Of a DNA stretch of 5,613 bases, positions 5,562 to 5,613 are shown in pieces. The stretch spans positions 1 through 5,613 of the forward strand of contig JAEWDX010000154.1 in assembly GCA_023389895.1 (NCBI GenBank). The letters run 5' to 3'. Under the pieces are notes generated by a model. That model worked only from the letters and a program-made list of their open reading frames with translations. It had not been told where the DNA came from and made no database searches. Position 1 is the first letter of the stretch. Every line of letters begins with the position of its first letter. The DNA comes from Bacillota bacterium (GTDB taxonomy: Bacteria > Bacillota > Bacilli > Bacillales > Cytobacillaceae). The position numbers were made by a program, and so were the translations under genes.

Positions 5562-5613
5562 CATGTGATCTATATCGGTCTGGAATTCTCTAACGTTTGC
5601 CAGCCCATTCCTT

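Larger units (their letters stand above)
4451..5613 (+). mobile_element. IS1595-family insertion sequence, ends not resolved
   Basis: The span is defined by one transposase gene and flanking sequence. The left limit is placed near 4451 because the hydrolase coding sense is lost between there and 4473. A weak similarity exists between GGCGGTTTTCTAAAAGATT at 4451 and the reverse complement of the right end (GGCTGGC...TTAGAGAATT, about 5584-5605), but it is too imperfect to call as terminal inverted repeats. No 8 bp target duplication was found at these limits. The right end may lie just outside the window. The element is visibly richer in G and C than the AT-rich sequence to its left, consistent with recent arrival. 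Confidence 0.5.

Noticed and set aside
4451..5606. Terminal inverted repeats of the IS1595 element at these exact positions
   Set aside because: The match needs gaps and many mismatches, and no 8 bp target duplication flanks it, so the exact ends are left open.

Overview
The window comes from an AT-rich, low-GC Gram-positive genome, most likely a Bacillaceae member. The evidence is strong GGAGG-type ribosome binding sites, a classical lipobox lipoprotein, a SleB-type cell wall hydrolase fragment and an IS231-like (IS4 family) transposase fragment of the kind common in the Bacillus cereus group. The genus is an inference. The window looks like a mobile-element-scarred accessory region in which most genes are damaged. 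Only two genes look complete: a lipoprotein and an IS1595-family transposase.

Layout. Positions 1-176 (minus) hold the start of a small membrane protein that runs off the window. Positions 265-756 (minus) hold an unrecognised 163-residue soluble protein with a poorly supported TTG start. Positions 757-927 have no intact gene but contain a possible lost 5' end of that protein and a possible intergenic repeat. Positions 928-1168 (minus) are a stop- and frameshift-riddled remnant, followed by a three-helix membrane ORF (1170-1400, minus) whose open frame extends upstream to 1475 without a start codon. Positions 1476-1686 hold only short open frames on both strands. Positions 1687-2315 (minus) are an internal fragment of an IS231-like transposase, with a frameshift after its first catalytic Asp and no C-terminal Glu region. 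It abuts a 5'-truncated SleB-like hydrolase on the plus strand (2311-2706). A long hairpin (2742-2777) separates this from a convergent minus-strand pair: an alpha/beta hydrolase pseudogene (3570 to about 4473) and, 33 bp downstream of it, an intact lipoprotein gene (2799-3536). An IS1595-family element begins close to the broken 5' end of the hydrolase and carries an intact transposase (4545-5561, plus).

How the genes relate. The hydrolase and lipoprotein look like a former two-gene operon whose first gene was damaged by a single-base indel in an A run and by loss of its 5' end next to the IS1595 element. The IS231-like fragment and SleB-like fragment meet at about 2311-2325, so that junction probably records an old insertion or deletion. 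I found no RNA genes and no CRISPR array, and no multi-gene system that I could defend as new. The main biology visible here is gene decay around insertion sequences.
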